In this document: one piece after another, positions 23,147 through 31,569 of the stretch
Layout of the letters: every line of letters begins with the position of its first letter
How positions within the stretch are numbered: position 1 is the stretch's first letter
Source: Polycladomyces zharkentensis
GTDB lineage: Bacteria > Bacillota > Bacilli > Thermoactinomycetales > JIR-001
Assembly (NCBI RefSeq): GCF_016938855.1
Contig: NZ_JAFHAP010000021.1
Location: forward strand, 1-41,223
DNA length: 41,223 bases
Direction of reading: 5' to 3'
The notes under the pieces: model-generated
Told to the model about the DNA's origin: nothing
The model's input: the letters and a program-made list of their open reading frames with translations, nothing else
Database searches by the model: none
Translations under genes and position numbers: made by a program

Positions 23147-23509
23147 ATGGCGAAGTTGAAAATGTACTGGTACCCCCGTTGCGGCACCTGTCGGAAAGCA
23201 AAAAAGTTTCTGGAGGAGCGGGGAGTGCCCTTTGAAGAGCAGCATATCGTCGAGAATCCGCCCAGCCGTGCGGAGCTGGAAGAGCTGGTTCGCAAAAGCG
23301 GCCTGCCCGTACAGAAGTTTTTCAATACAAGCGGACAAAAATACCGGGAGCTCAATCTGAAGGAAAAGTTGAAGACGATGAGCGACGATGAAAAGCTGGA
23401 TTTGCTCGCCAGTGACGGCATGTTGATCAAACGGCCGATCGTCACCGACGGCGAACGGGTCACGGTGGGCTTCAAGGAAGAGCAGTTTGAGGAAAATTGG
23501 GTGAGATGA
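23147..23509 (+). CDS. ArsC/Spx-family thioredoxin-fold protein
   Basis: The 120-residue protein belongs to the arsenate reductase (ArsC)/Spx/YffB family. It has CGTC (C12, C15) after the first strand in YWYPRCGTCRKAKKFL, and the family segments VRKSGLPVQKFFNTSG and LIKRPIV. The cis-Pro loop (KRPIV) and the Arg-containing start fit this fold. Most members of this type in Bacillus have no known substrate. GGGGAGGG six bases before the ATG at 23147 sets the start; the frame extends upstream through repeat B2, which is not coding. A terminator follows at 23515. Confidence 0.88.
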   Translation: MAKLKMYWYPRCGTCRKAKKFLEERGVPFEEQHIVENPPSRAELEELVRKSGLPVQKFFNTSGQKYRELNLKEKLKTMSDDEKLDLLASDGMLIKRPIVTDGERVTVGFKEEQFEENWVR

Positions 23510-23514
23510 GGTTA

Positions 23515-23545
23515 CCCGCCGCCTGATGAGGGCGGCGGTTTCCTT
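23515..23545. terminator. Terminator between convergent genes
   Basis: CCGCCGCC and GGGCGGCGG form an eight-pair stem with a short loop, followed by TTTCCTTCT on the plus strand. It lies six bases after the ArsC-like stop and just before the end of the minus-strand methyltransferase, so it may serve both. Confidence 0.75.
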
Positions 23546-23550
23546 CTCCG

Positions 23551-23997
23551 CTAGATTTTGCGCGCCATCATCACATTGACCGCATGTCGGTGCGGAATGC
23601 CGCCGGAGTGTGTCATCGCTTTGTAGTGGGCAAACGTGTCGGGGCGCATCCGGGGCGGAAGATAGTGCAGGACCCCGATCGAATAGACGGCATCCACCTT
23701 CGTATCCATACGATGGGATAACAAATCCGCTCGAACGGTGGTGAGGGCCACACCTTCCGTTTCCGCCCACTGTTTCGCTTTTTCCAACCCCGCCTGAGAC
23801 AGATCGACTGCTATCACGTTCAGCCCTTTTTTGGCGAAATAGACGGCATCCCGCCCTTCACCGCAACCCAGATCCACAACAGTTTTCCCCTGCACGGATG
23901 GAAGGGATTCAAGCAGACGGTGAGCCAATCGGTTGGGTTCGGTTCCCCAGTAAAAACCGGGTTGTTGATACAGTCGATCCATTTGTTCGGGATGCAC
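23551..23997 (-). CDS. Short SAM-dependent methyltransferase (TehB-like), probably C-terminally truncated
   Basis: The product has about 148 residues with a class I methyltransferase core: VVDLGCGEGRDAVYFAKKG (SAM-binding loop), AVDLS at the end of strand 2, and VDAVYSIGVLHYL. It resembles TehB-type enzymes, but ends soon after the GGI turn, in PHRHAVNVMMARKI, where relatives usually continue for 50 or more residues. It may therefore be truncated or frameshifted near 23600. The GTG at 23997 is chosen because GGAGG lies eight bases before it. An upstream GTG at 24078 would add 27 basic residues. The MerR-methyltransferase gene lies just upstream on the same strand. Confidence 0.7.
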   Translation of the reverse strand: MHPEQMDRLYQQPGFYWGTEPNRLAHRLLESLPSVQGKTVVDLGCGEGRDAVYFAKKGLNVIAVDLSQAGLEKAKQWAETEGVALTTVRADLLSHRMDTKVDAVYSIGVLHYLPPRMRPDTFAHYKAMTHSGGIPHRHAVNVMMARKI

Positions 23998-24087
23998 AGG
24001 CGATTCCTCCTGTTGGACGGGTTTTTTCGGGATGCTGACTCTTCTCTTCCGGGCAGGACCCTGGAGTAAAGTGTTCACTACTTCAAA

Positions 24088-25164
24088 TCAGCGAAATCGG
24101 TTTTCCTCGCGCGGTCTTGCCAACCATACATGCAGCATGGGGGTCAACGCTCGGAATTGAACGTCATATCCCCGTGATATCCACCATTGGCACAGCCATT
24201 CCAGGCGAACGTAGTATTCGGACGCCATCTCCTTCAGCACGTCTGTTCTGCCCGCCCGGCGAATCGTCTCTTTCCAGGCGTGAAACGTCTCGTCGCTCTC
24301 GATCATCCAATCGACCATACCGACCCTTCCGCCCGGACGCAAAACCCGACACATCTCCTCCAATGCCAGCGCTTTTTGTTCCTCGCGCAAATGATGAAAT
24401 GCAAAGCTGGTGACGACGAAGTCGAAAGTGTCGTCCGGGAAAGGAACGGCCAAAAAATTGCCCAGTTTGGTCGTCATTTCGGGGAATTTCTCCCGGCAGC
24501 GTCGCAGCATTTCCGCAGACTGATCCACGGCGGCCATCCGGATTCCGTTTGCGAGAAACCGTCCGCCCAGATTGCCTGTTCCCGCCCCCAGGTCCAATCC
24601 GCTTTCCCCCGGTCGGGCATCGATCCACTCGGTCAGCGTTTGCAAGGCGTTGTCGTATTCTGCATACAGATCCAGCGGATCATTTCTTTCCACGCGTTGG
24701 TCAAACGTTTCCGCCTGTCGATCGAACGCCCATCGGTCTTGCCACTTTAACCGCCATTGTTCCCGCTCTTGCCAACGGCGTGTGAGGCGGTACCAATCAT
24801 CCCAGGAAGGGGCCTGGTTTTGTTCCCCGTTTTGAATCATCCGCTCGATGATCTCCAATTGATGCTTGAGTCGGACCCACTCGGTGAATGTGGCGGCCCG
24901 TTGCAGTTCCAGGTAGCGGGTGACAACATGTTCTTGACCGCGGTCCACCTCGGCCAGCACTTTTTTGATCTCACTGACGGTCATGCCGATGCGGCGCAAC
25001 GTGACGATCGTTTGCAGACGCCATGCCTCCTCCTCGGTAAAAGTACGGTATCGGTTATCCGGTTCTTTGGGTGGTGCGATCAGCCCCTTTTCCTCGTAAT
25101 AGCGGATGGCGCGCGGCGTGATGCCCAACCGTTCCGCCATCTCTTTGATCTGCATCCTTCTCAC
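24088..25164 (-). CDS. MerR-type regulator fused to a SAM-dependent methyltransferase
   Basis: The 358-residue protein has two parts. Residues 1-75 are a MerR helix-turn-helix (MQIKEMAERLGITPRAIRYY, then YRTFTEEEAWRLQTI), followed by a helical linker that could dimerise. Residues from about 165 form a class I methyltransferase with GLDLGAGTGNLGGRF, AVDQS, DFVVTSFAFHHL and LRPGGRVGMVDW. Such fusions may sense SAM or a methylated ligand; the target is unknown. GTG at 25164 has AGGG seven bases upstream; the ATG at 25155 is an alternative. It is followed on the same strand by a second, shorter methyltransferase. Confidence 0.85.
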   Translation of the reverse strand: MRRMQIKEMAERLGITPRAIRYYEEKGLIAPPKEPDNRYRTFTEEEAWRLQTIVTLRRIGMTVSEIKKVLAEVDRGQEHVVTRYLELQRAATFTEWVRLKHQLEIIERMIQNGEQNQAPSWDDWYRLTRRWQEREQWRLKWQDRWAFDRQAETFDQRVERNDPLDLYAEYDNALQTLTEWIDARPGESGLDLGAGTGNLGGRFLANGIRMAAVDQSAEMLRRCREKFPEMTTKLGNFLAVPFPDDTFDFVVTSFAFHHLREEQKALALEEMCRVLRPGGRVGMVDWMIESDETFHAWKETIRRAGRTDVLKEMASEYYVRLEWLCQWWISRGYDVQFRALTPMLHVWLARPREENRFR

Positions 25165-25280
25165 AGGAGATCCCTCCCGTTTTCATCTTAAAGGTTGACG
25201 CCGCGTGAAGGTAAAGGGTATGTACCATCGGTTTCCGGTCAAAATGAAAAGGGAAATGGCTAAAAAAGGATGGATGGTCA

Positions 25281-26885
25281 ATGGTACAAACGGTTGCAGA
25301 TCACGTCGTGTCGCAATTGGTCGAATGGGGAGTGCAACGGGTGTACGGCGTGTTGGGGGATGGCAATCTGGCGTTGCTGGATGCGCTGTCCCGCCAGCGC
25401 AAGGTGCAGTATATCGCGTGTCGGACGGAGATGACGGCGGGGTTGATGGCATCGGCGGAAGCCAAATTGACGGGCAACCTGGGTGTCTGTACGGCCACCA
25501 GCGGTCCCGGTGCGGCTCTTTTGCTTGCGGGGTTGGGTGATGCCGCATTGGACCAGGTCCCCGTGTTGGCCGTCACCGGTCAGGTGCCGCGAGAGAAACT
25601 GGGGACAGGGGCCAAGCAGGAACTGGATCAGCAATTATTGTTTCAGCCCGTCGCGTCCTATTCCGCACTGGTGGCGGATGCTCACGGAATGCCGCTGCAA
25701 TTGCATTTGGCGATGCGGACGGCGGTGGAACAGGGAGGGGTGGGCCATTTGTCCGTTCCGAAAGATGTATGGAGCATGCCGGTTTCCGACGCTGTTTTTC
25801 CCCTGCCACCGGCCAAATGGAAACCGGAGGTTTCCGCGCGTGATGTGAGGACGGCGGCGGAGTGGCTCAACCAATCCCGGCGCCCCGTTTTGCTGGTTGG
25901 ACGCGGAGGAGAACGGGCAGGCCAACAGATTGCGGCGATGGCAGAACGGCTGGATGCACCGGTGATCGCCACCATGCCGGCACGACCGGTGATTCCCAAC
26001 GACCATCCCTTGTTTGTGGGGGGATTGGGACAGGCGGGCAGTGAACCGTCCACGGTGTTGCTCAATGAAGCGGATGTTTGTCTTGTATTGGGAGCGACTT
26101 GGTGGCCGAAAGCGGAAGTGCCCCGGCAGATCCCCATCATCCAGGTCGACGCCGATCCCCGTGCCATTGGACGGGTCGTACCGGTCACCGTGGGGATTGC
26201 AGGCAAGGTGGAGGACGTGGTGCCTGCCTTGTCCGGACAGTTGCAACAGCGGGACCGTACCGAGTGGCGCACACGGGTGCACCAGCTGCGGAAGGAGTGG
26301 GAACAGCGATTGGCTGACGAGGTGAGCCAAAACGGGGTGCCCATCGCCCCGCAGCGGGTGATTCACGCTTTGTCCCGCTGTGTGGCGGAAGACGCGGTAA
26401 TGGCGGTGGATACGGGCGACCACACGTTGTGGTTCAACCGCATTTTCCAGAGTCGCAGACAGGAGATTCTGATCTCGGGACGATGGCGGACGCTGGGATT
26501 TGCCCTGCCTGCGGCGATGGCCGCCAAGTTGGTCTATCCGGACCGACAGGTGGTCGCGCTGGCGGGTGACGGCGGGGTGATGACGACGATCGCCGATTTG
26601 GTGACAGCGGCCCATTACGGGTTGGACATCACATTGGTGGTGATGAACAACGGATCGTATGCCATGGAGAAAAATCGGATGCAACTGGTCGGATTCAACA
26701 CCATGGGCAGTGAGACGGTCAATCCGGATTTCTCCGCATTGGCTGCCGCATGCGGAGGAGAAGGGTTCGTCATCGAGCAACCGGAAGACTTGGAGCCGGT
26801 GTTGCAGCGGGCATTGGTTACATCGGTGCCCACAATCGTGGACGTGCGTTGTTCGGATGTCATGGTGCCTCATATCACATTTTGA
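25281..26885 (+). CDS. Thiamine-diphosphate enzyme (pyruvate oxidase/acetolactate synthase-like)
   Basis: The 534-residue protein has the three domains of the family. The N-terminal part carries the catalytic Glu (E50 in CRTEMTAG), the middle part is the FAD/nucleotide-type domain (about 190-330), and the C-terminal part binds thiamine diphosphate through GDGGVMTTIADL...MNNGS. It is closest in layout to YdaP-type pyruvate oxidases, though acetolactate synthase or a related decarboxylase cannot be excluded. AAAAAAGGA about ten bases before the ATG at 25281 supports the start. The SRAP gene follows after 15 bases, so they are likely cotranscribed. Confidence 0.88.
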   Translation: MVQTVADHVVSQLVEWGVQRVYGVLGDGNLALLDALSRQRKVQYIACRTEMTAGLMASAEAKLTGNLGVCTATSGPGAALLLAGLGDAALDQVPVLAVTGQVPREKLGTGAKQELDQQLLFQPVASYSALVADAHGMPLQLHLAMRTAVEQGGVGHLSVPKDVWSMPVSDAVFPLPPAKWKPEVSARDVRTAAEWLNQSRRPVLLVGRGGERAGQQIAAMAERLDAPVIATMPARPVIPNDHPLFVGGLGQAGSEPSTVLLNEADVCLVLGATWWPKAEVPRQIPIIQVDADPRAIGRVVPVTVGIAGKVEDVVPALSGQLQQRDRTEWRTRVHQLRKEWEQRLADEVSQNGVPIAPQRVIHALSRCVAEDAVMAVDTGDHTLWFNRIFQSRRQEILISGRWRTLGFALPAAMAAKLVYPDRQVVALAGDGGVMTTIADLVTAAHYGLDITLVVMNNGSYAMEKNRMQLVGFNTMGSETVNPDFSALAAACGGEGFVIEQPEDLEPVLQRALVTSVPTIVDVRCSDVMVPHITF

Positions 26886-26900
26886 AAGGGAGGAGATACC

Positions 26901-27581
26901 ATGTGCGGGCGTTTTACGCTGACCGCCGGGTTGGGCGATATCATGCGGCGGTTTTTGATCGCCGAAGCGGAACAGGTGGAACATGGGCCCCGCTACAATA
27001 TCGCACCCACTCAGCGTGTCCCGGTCGTGGTCGGGTTGCCGGGGGGCAAAAGGCGGCTGAGGATGTTTCGCTGGGGATTGGTTCCGCATTGGGCGCGCAC
27101 GCCCTCGATCGGGCAGCGGATGATCAATGCCAGAAGGGAAACCCTGCTGGAAAAACCGGCATTTCGCTCCCTGGTGCCGCGCCGCAGATGCATTATTCCC
27201 GCAGACGGGTATTATGAATGGAAAGCATTGCCGGACAAACGAAAACAACCGTACCGGATCGTGCCGAAGGACGGTCGATTGGCGGGGTTGGCCGGGCTGT
27301 GGGACCGATGGGTGTCACCGGAAGGGGAGACGATCGATTCGTTCACCATCATTACAACGGAAGCGGTCGGTCAGGTGGCATCCATCCACGACCGTATGCC
27401 GGTAATCCTGCGACCGGAGGCGGAGTCAGTGTGGTTGGACGCTGAGCTGCGCGATCCTGTCGCCGCTGTGGAGATGCTGGTTCCGCATGCGGAGACATTG
27501 TCCTTTTATCCCGTTTCCACGCTGGTCAATTCGCCGCGGAATGATGTGGCGCAATGCATTGAGCCGGTGGAGGGGGAGTGA
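26901..27581 (+). CDS. SRAP-family protein (YedK/HMCES-like abasic-site shield)
   Basis: The 226-residue protein has the SRAP signatures. The N-terminal MCGRF provides the catalytic Cys after Met removal, which crosslinks to abasic sites in single-stranded DNA. YNIAPTQ, RMINARRET, PADGYYEWK and HDRMPVIL (the active-site His) are all present. Known relatives act in DNA-damage tolerance. GGGAGGAG precedes the ATG. It lies 15 bases after the thiamine-diphosphate enzyme, with which it has no obvious functional link. No SOS (LexA) site was noticed. Confidence 0.95.
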   Translation: MCGRFTLTAGLGDIMRRFLIAEAEQVEHGPRYNIAPTQRVPVVVGLPGGKRRLRMFRWGLVPHWARTPSIGQRMINARRETLLEKPAFRSLVPRRRCIIPADGYYEWKALPDKRKQPYRIVPKDGRLAGLAGLWDRWVSPEGETIDSFTIITTEAVGQVASIHDRMPVILRPEAESVWLDAELRDPVAAVEMLVPHAETLSFYPVSTLVNSPRNDVAQCIEPVEGE

Positions 27582-27677
27582 CGGATTCCATCACGAAGAG
27601 GAAGAGCGGAAAGCATCCCCAGAAACTGTATATGAGTGAGCGTCGTTCCCGCCCCATAAGGAACGATAAAGGTTCAG

Positions 27678-27709
27678 GCACCCATCCACATTCGGATGAG
27701 TGCTTTTTT
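27678..27709 (+). terminator. Rho-independent terminator before the siderophore locus
   Basis: GCACCCATCC and GGATGAGTGC form a ten-pair stem with one mismatch, followed by six T residues. It lies about 100 bases after the SRAP stop and isolates the siderophore locus from the upstream operon. Confidence 0.8.
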
Positions 27710-27768
27710 GTGCTTGGGCGAGCTACACCCAACTTTCAACTCGTTTCGCATTTTGATATACTGTTTTT

Positions 27769-27787
27769 GATAATGATTATCATTATC
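27769..27787. promoter_or_regulatory. Fur box upstream of btr
   Basis: GATAATGATTATCATTATC matches the classical 19-base Fur consensus at every position. It lies 38 bases before the regulator's ATG, overlapping the likely promoter region (TATACT at 27757-27762 or nearby). Iron-loaded Fur should repress the regulator gene. Confidence 0.93.
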
Positions 27788-27825
27788 GATAAATGAGAGA
27801 AACAAAATAAAGGAGGTTGATACAT

Positions 27826-29475
27826 ATGACTCACCACGGACCGGTTCAGCGGGAAAACTCCGAGTTTTCATTGGATGGTTTGTCTTTCAGACTTCGGGAC
27901 GTGGAGATGGTCAACGGGGACGGTCATTGGCGGGGAGAGCAGCAATTCACCGTTTCTCATGTCCTGTTCGTGGTGACGAGCGGTGAAGGAAACCTGATAC
28001 TGGGTAGCAATGAATTCCGGCTGCGGCAGGACACAGCATTCGTGTGTCCCCCCGGAGAGACTTTCAGAACGGAAACGGAACAGCGGGATGGGCTGAAGAT
28101 GTTTCTGTTCAGGTTCGACGTCTTTCGGGAAACGGAGCGCAATGAAGAACAGATGCAGCATGGATCCAAAGAGCGTTTGTTTCCGTTGCAAAAAGAGATC
28201 CCGGTTTATCCCGCCGGTAAGCTCGTTTGCTTGTGCGATACCATTTACCATCACTGGCACAGCCAAGACGGTCTGGAACGCTTTCGAGGTCAGGTTGCTT
28301 TTCAGGAATTGCTTTACTATGTGTTGAATAGTATCCGCCTTCAGCCGGAAGACTCGCGACCGGCTCTCCAGGCGGCGAAAGACTATATGGAACGTCATTT
28401 TAACGAAAATTTGACGATAGAGGAATTGGCGCGCATAGCCAACATTAGCCCCAAGTATTTTGTGGATTTGTTTAAAAGGACGTATGGCATAAGCGCCATC
28501 AATTATTTGACGGAACTGCGAATCAACCGGGCCAAGCAGCTCATGGCTCAGTCCCGTGCCAAGCTGCGGGATATTGCCCACCAAGTCGGATATAACGATG
28601 AGTTTTATTTCAGCCGCAAATTCAAGAAGGTAGTTGGCGTGCCACCCAAGGTTTACATGAATCGACGCCGCCGTAAAATCGCCGCCTACAAACGTTCGAT
28701 CACCGGCCAGTTGATGGCGCTCAAGATCATTCCTTACGCTGCGCCGCTCCACCCGAAATGGACCGCTTATTACTATAACAAGTACCGAACCGATATACCC
28801 GTACATCTCAGCGCTTACCGCAAAAACCAACATTGGGAATCCAACGTCAAAAAACTCCTCCGTGAACGTCCGGATGTGGTGATCAGTACGGATGTGCTTG
28901 ACACCGAAGAAAAAGAGATGTTGGAACAGGTTTCACCCGTGTTTTACGTTCCGACGAAGGAGAAAAATTGGAAGGAACAATTGCTTTTGGTGGCTGAATT
29001 TCTGGGTGAGTCAGGGGAAGCCGAGCATTGGCTGAAAAGCTATGACAGGAAAACAAAGTTTGCAAGAGACCGGCTGAAACGATCGGTTCAGGATGACACC
29101 TTCCTGTTCGTGAAGGTTTCCAAGCAGAATCTTTCTGTTTACTGTAACCGCAGTATGAGTGAAGTATTTTACGATGAATTGCAGTTGGTTCCCGCATGTC
29201 GTTTCGATCGTTCCGTCTACGATCAGCAGGTGTCAATCGAGCAATTGGCCGATTTCGATGCCGATCGTCTCCTTTTGATCGTTCGCCAGGAATCAGAGAC
29301 ATTGACGTATTGGAAAGCATTGCAATATTCCATGCCGTGGCAGGAATTGAAGGCGGTACGGAATAACCGGGTTTATTTGATTTCTTCGGATCCATGGTTC
29401 GAATATTCGGCTTGTGCGCACAGCCGGGTCATTGACGAGGTGTTGAATCTCTTTTGCGAAAATCATCCAAATTGA
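27826..29475 (+). CDS. btr: Btr-like AraC regulator with a siderophore-binding domain
   Basis: The 549-residue protein fuses an N-terminal cupin-like part (1-170), two AraC helix-turn-helix motifs (about 182-285, with NLTIEELARIANISPKYFVD and LRDIAHQVGYNDEFYFSRKF), and a C-terminal substrate-binding domain of class III (about 290-549). This matches Btr of Bacillus subtilis, which binds bacillibactin and activates the feu importer. AGGAGG nine bases before the ATG at 27826 sets the start. A perfect Fur box lies upstream and a second one follows before the importer genes. The gene is thus iron-repressed and should respond to its own siderophore. Confidence 0.92.
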   Translation: MTHHGPVQRENSEFSLDGLSFRLRDVEMVNGDGHWRGEQQFTVSHVLFVVTSGEGNLILGSNEFRLRQDTAFVCPPGETFRTETEQRDGLKMFLFRFDVFRETERNEEQMQHGSKERLFPLQKEIPVYPAGKLVCLCDTIYHHWHSQDGLERFRGQVAFQELLYYVLNSIRLQPEDSRPALQAAKDYMERHFNENLTIEELARIANISPKYFVDLFKRTYGISAINYLTELRINRAKQLMAQSRAKLRDIAHQVGYNDEFYFSRKFKKVVGVPPKVYMNRRRRKIAAYKRSITGQLMALKIIPYAAPLHPKWTAYYYNKYRTDIPVHLSAYRKNQHWESNVKKLLRERPDVVISTDVLDTEEKEMLEQVSPVFYVPTKEKNWKEQLLLVAEFLGESGEAEHWLKSYDRKTKFARDRLKRSVQDDTFLFVKVSKQNLSVYCNRSMSEVFYDELQLVPACRFDRSVYDQQVSIEQLADFDADRLLLIVRQESETLTYWKALQYSMPWQELKAVRNNRVYLISSDPWFEYSACAHSRVIDEVLNLFCENHPN

Positions 29476-29515
29476 ATCCCGGATATTATCCATGGTCGAA
29501 CAAAAGGGTGCGATC

Positions 29516-29541
29516 TATAATCAATAATGAAAATCATTATC
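29516..29541 (+). promoter_or_regulatory. Promoter -10 and Fur box upstream of feuA
   Basis: TATAAT at 29516-29521 is a perfect -10 hexamer. AATAATGAAAATCATTATC (29523-29541) matches the Fur consensus at 16 of 19 positions and sits directly behind it, over the start of transcription. A clear -35 is not seen, as expected for a promoter that needs an activator such as Btr. Confidence 0.8.
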
Positions 29542-29586
29542 AACACAAAAACAATACATGTGAAAAAAAGGGGATTTTTAGGCTAT

Positions 29587-30537
29587 ATGAAAAGGAAATG
29601 CCTTCGTATCGGTCTGTATATTTTACTGATCCTTGTGGTGACCGCTTGCGGCGCCAAAAATTTGGCGGATCAGCCAAAAGAAACCGCCAACAATGAAACA
29701 AGAACGATCCATTATCTGGGCAAACACTATACGGTTCCCGCGAAGACGGACCGCATCGTGATCACCGGCAGTATGGAAGCAATGGAAGACGCGCTCGTCC
29801 TCGGCGTCAAACCGGTCGGCGCCATTACCGTAGGGGGCAAGTTCCCGGACATGTTTGCGGAAATGACGAGGTCCGCGCAATCGATCGGGGAAAAGGCACA
29901 ACCTGACATGGAGACCATCCTGAAACTGAAACCGGATGTCATCTTGGGGTCCACGAAATTTCCGCCGGCTGTCAGCGAGAAATTGGGGAAAATCGCTCCA
30001 ACCATTCCGGTTTCCCATATATCGACGAATTGGGAAGCCAATCTGCGCCTTCTGGCGGAGTTGACAGGCAAGCAAGACCTCGCCGAGCAAATTTTGAAGA
30101 AGTATCGGCGTGATGTCGTGGCGGCGAAAGCGCAATTAGGTGATCGACTGAAAGATAAAAAAGTCGTCATGATTCGCATCAGAGGCGGCAATATCATGAT
30201 TTATCCGGAAAATGTATTTTTCAACCCTTCGCTGTACAAGGATTTGGGGCTGACGGCACCGCAAGAGATCAAAAACGCCAAAGCGCAGGAAACGATCTCT
30301 TTGGAAAAATTCAGTGAAATGAATCCGGATTATATCTTTGTGCAGTTCTCCGAGAATGAGAACAAGGATCAACCACATGTACTCGAAAACCTGCAACACA
30401 ATCCGATTTGGCAAAGCATCAATGCGGTCAAAAACAAAAAAGTGTTCCTGAACGTCGTGGATCCGCTCGCGCAAGGCGGTACGGCATGGAGTAAAATCAA
30501 CTTCTTGAAGGCTGCTGTGGAGAAACTCTCCAAATGA
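29587..30537 (+). CDS. feuA: Ferri-siderophore ABC transporter substrate-binding lipoprotein
   Basis: The 316-residue protein has a lipoprotein signal (LYILLILVVTAC, lipobox Cys about C21) and the class III binding fold. TDRIVITGSMEAMEDALVLG marks the first lobe, and the second ends in WSKINFLKAAVEKL. It should bind the iron-loaded siderophore made by the dhb genes outside the cell. An in-frame ATG at 29527 lies within the Fur box and is rejected; the ATG at 29587 begins the signal peptide. Position between the Btr-like regulator and two FecCD permeases supports the FeuA role, but ligand identity is inferred. Confidence 0.85.
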   Translation: MKRKCLRIGLYILLILVVTACGAKNLADQPKETANNETRTIHYLGKHYTVPAKTDRIVITGSMEAMEDALVLGVKPVGAITVGGKFPDMFAEMTRSAQSIGEKAQPDMETILKLKPDVILGSTKFPPAVSEKLGKIAPTIPVSHISTNWEANLRLLAELTGKQDLAEQILKKYRRDVVAAKAQLGDRLKDKKVVMIRIRGGNIMIYPENVFFNPSLYKDLGLTAPQEIKNAKAQETISLEKFSEMNPDYIFVQFSENENKDQPHVLENLQHNPIWQSINAVKNKKVFLNVVDPLAQGGTAWSKINFLKAAVEKLSK

Positions 30538-30561
30538 TCGAAACAAGGCAGGTAGCACAAT

Positions 30562-31569
30562 ATGCGATTCAAGATTTCTTTGCCAGCCTTCATACTATGG
30601 CTTTCGCCGATTGCGATGGTGTTCACCATCCTCGCATCCATCCTGTATGGAGCAAAAAATATCGACTCTACGACGGTGTGGGATGCTGTTTTCCACTTTG
30701 ATCCAGGTAATGTGAACCATCAAATCGTGATGCATTCCCGTATGCCCAGAGCCGTTGGTGCGCTTCTGATCGGCGCGTTCCTGGCCATATCGGGGGCCGT
30801 CATGCAGGGAATGACCAGAAACTATCTGGCGTCGCCTTCCATTATGGGGGTTTCTGACGGGTCGGTTTTTACCATTACACTTTGCACGATTTTTGCGCCG
30901 AACGCTTCATCATTGGATATGATCATGTATTCGCTGATCGGTTCGGCGCTCGGAGCGGGCATCGCGTTCGGTTTGGCGTCACTTTTGCCAAACGGGATGT
31001 CTCCGGTTCGCATGGCGATCATCGGCACCATCATCGGGACGTTTCTCAGCAGCGTTTCGGCAGCCATGGCTTCTTATTTTCAAATTTCACAAAACATCAG
31101 CTTTTGGTATCATGCCCGGCTGCACCAGATGGACCCCGGCATGCTCAAACTTACGGTTCCTTTTGCGGTGGTCGGGATCGCTATGGCGCTCCTTGTTTCC
31201 AAATCGATCACGATTCTCTCATTGGGCGAGGAAGTGTCCATGAGCTTGGGACTGAGAACGGTGCTGGTCAAAGCGATGGCTGTCGCCAGCGTCGTCATTT
31301 TGACCGGCATTTCCGTCGCTTTGGCCGGTAATATCGGATTCGTGGGATTGATTGTTCCCCATATCACCCGGTTTTTGGTCGGTGTGGATTATCGGCGGAT
31401 TATTCCTTGCGCCGGCGTTCTCGGGGCCATCTTTTTGGCGCTGTCCGATATCCTCAGCAGGTTCTTGAACTATCCGTTTGAGACCCCGATCGGGGTCGTT
31501 ACTTCGCTGGTCGGTGTTCCTTTCTTCCTCTACTTGATCCGCAAGAAGGGGGGAAGGGAAGATGCCTAA
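30562..31569 (+). CDS. feuB: Ferri-siderophore ABC transporter permease (FecCD family)
   Basis: The 335-residue protein has about ten membrane helices with family motifs RMPRAVGALLIGAFLAISGA, GMTRNYLASPSIMGVSDGS and GFVGLIVPHITRFLVGVDYR. It pairs with the next gene as a heterodimeric channel, as in FeuB-FeuC. GGCAGG lies before the ATG, 24 bases after feuA. Its end overlaps the start of the second permease by eight bases, showing translational coupling. Confidence 0.9.
   Translation: MRFKISLPAFILWLSPIAMVFTILASILYGAKNIDSTTVWDAVFHFDPGNVNHQIVMHSRMPRAVGALLIGAFLAISGAVMQGMTRNYLASPSIMGVSDGSVFTITLCTIFAPNASSLDMIMYSLIGSALGAGIAFGLASLLPNGMSPVRMAIIGTIIGTFLSSVSAAMASYFQISQNISFWYHARLHQMDPGMLKLTVPFAVVGIAMALLVSKSITILSLGEEVSMSLGLRTVLVKAMAVASVVILTGISVALAGNIGFVGLIVPHITRFLVGVDYRRIIPCAGVLGAIFLALSDILSRFLNYPFETPIGVVTSLVGVPFFLYLIRKKGGREDA

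Noticed and set aside
27578-27796. 72-residue frame overlapping the SRAP stop and the terminator
   Set aside because: It runs through a terminator and into the Fur box, has a GTG start without a separate binding site and no protein-like features in its first half.
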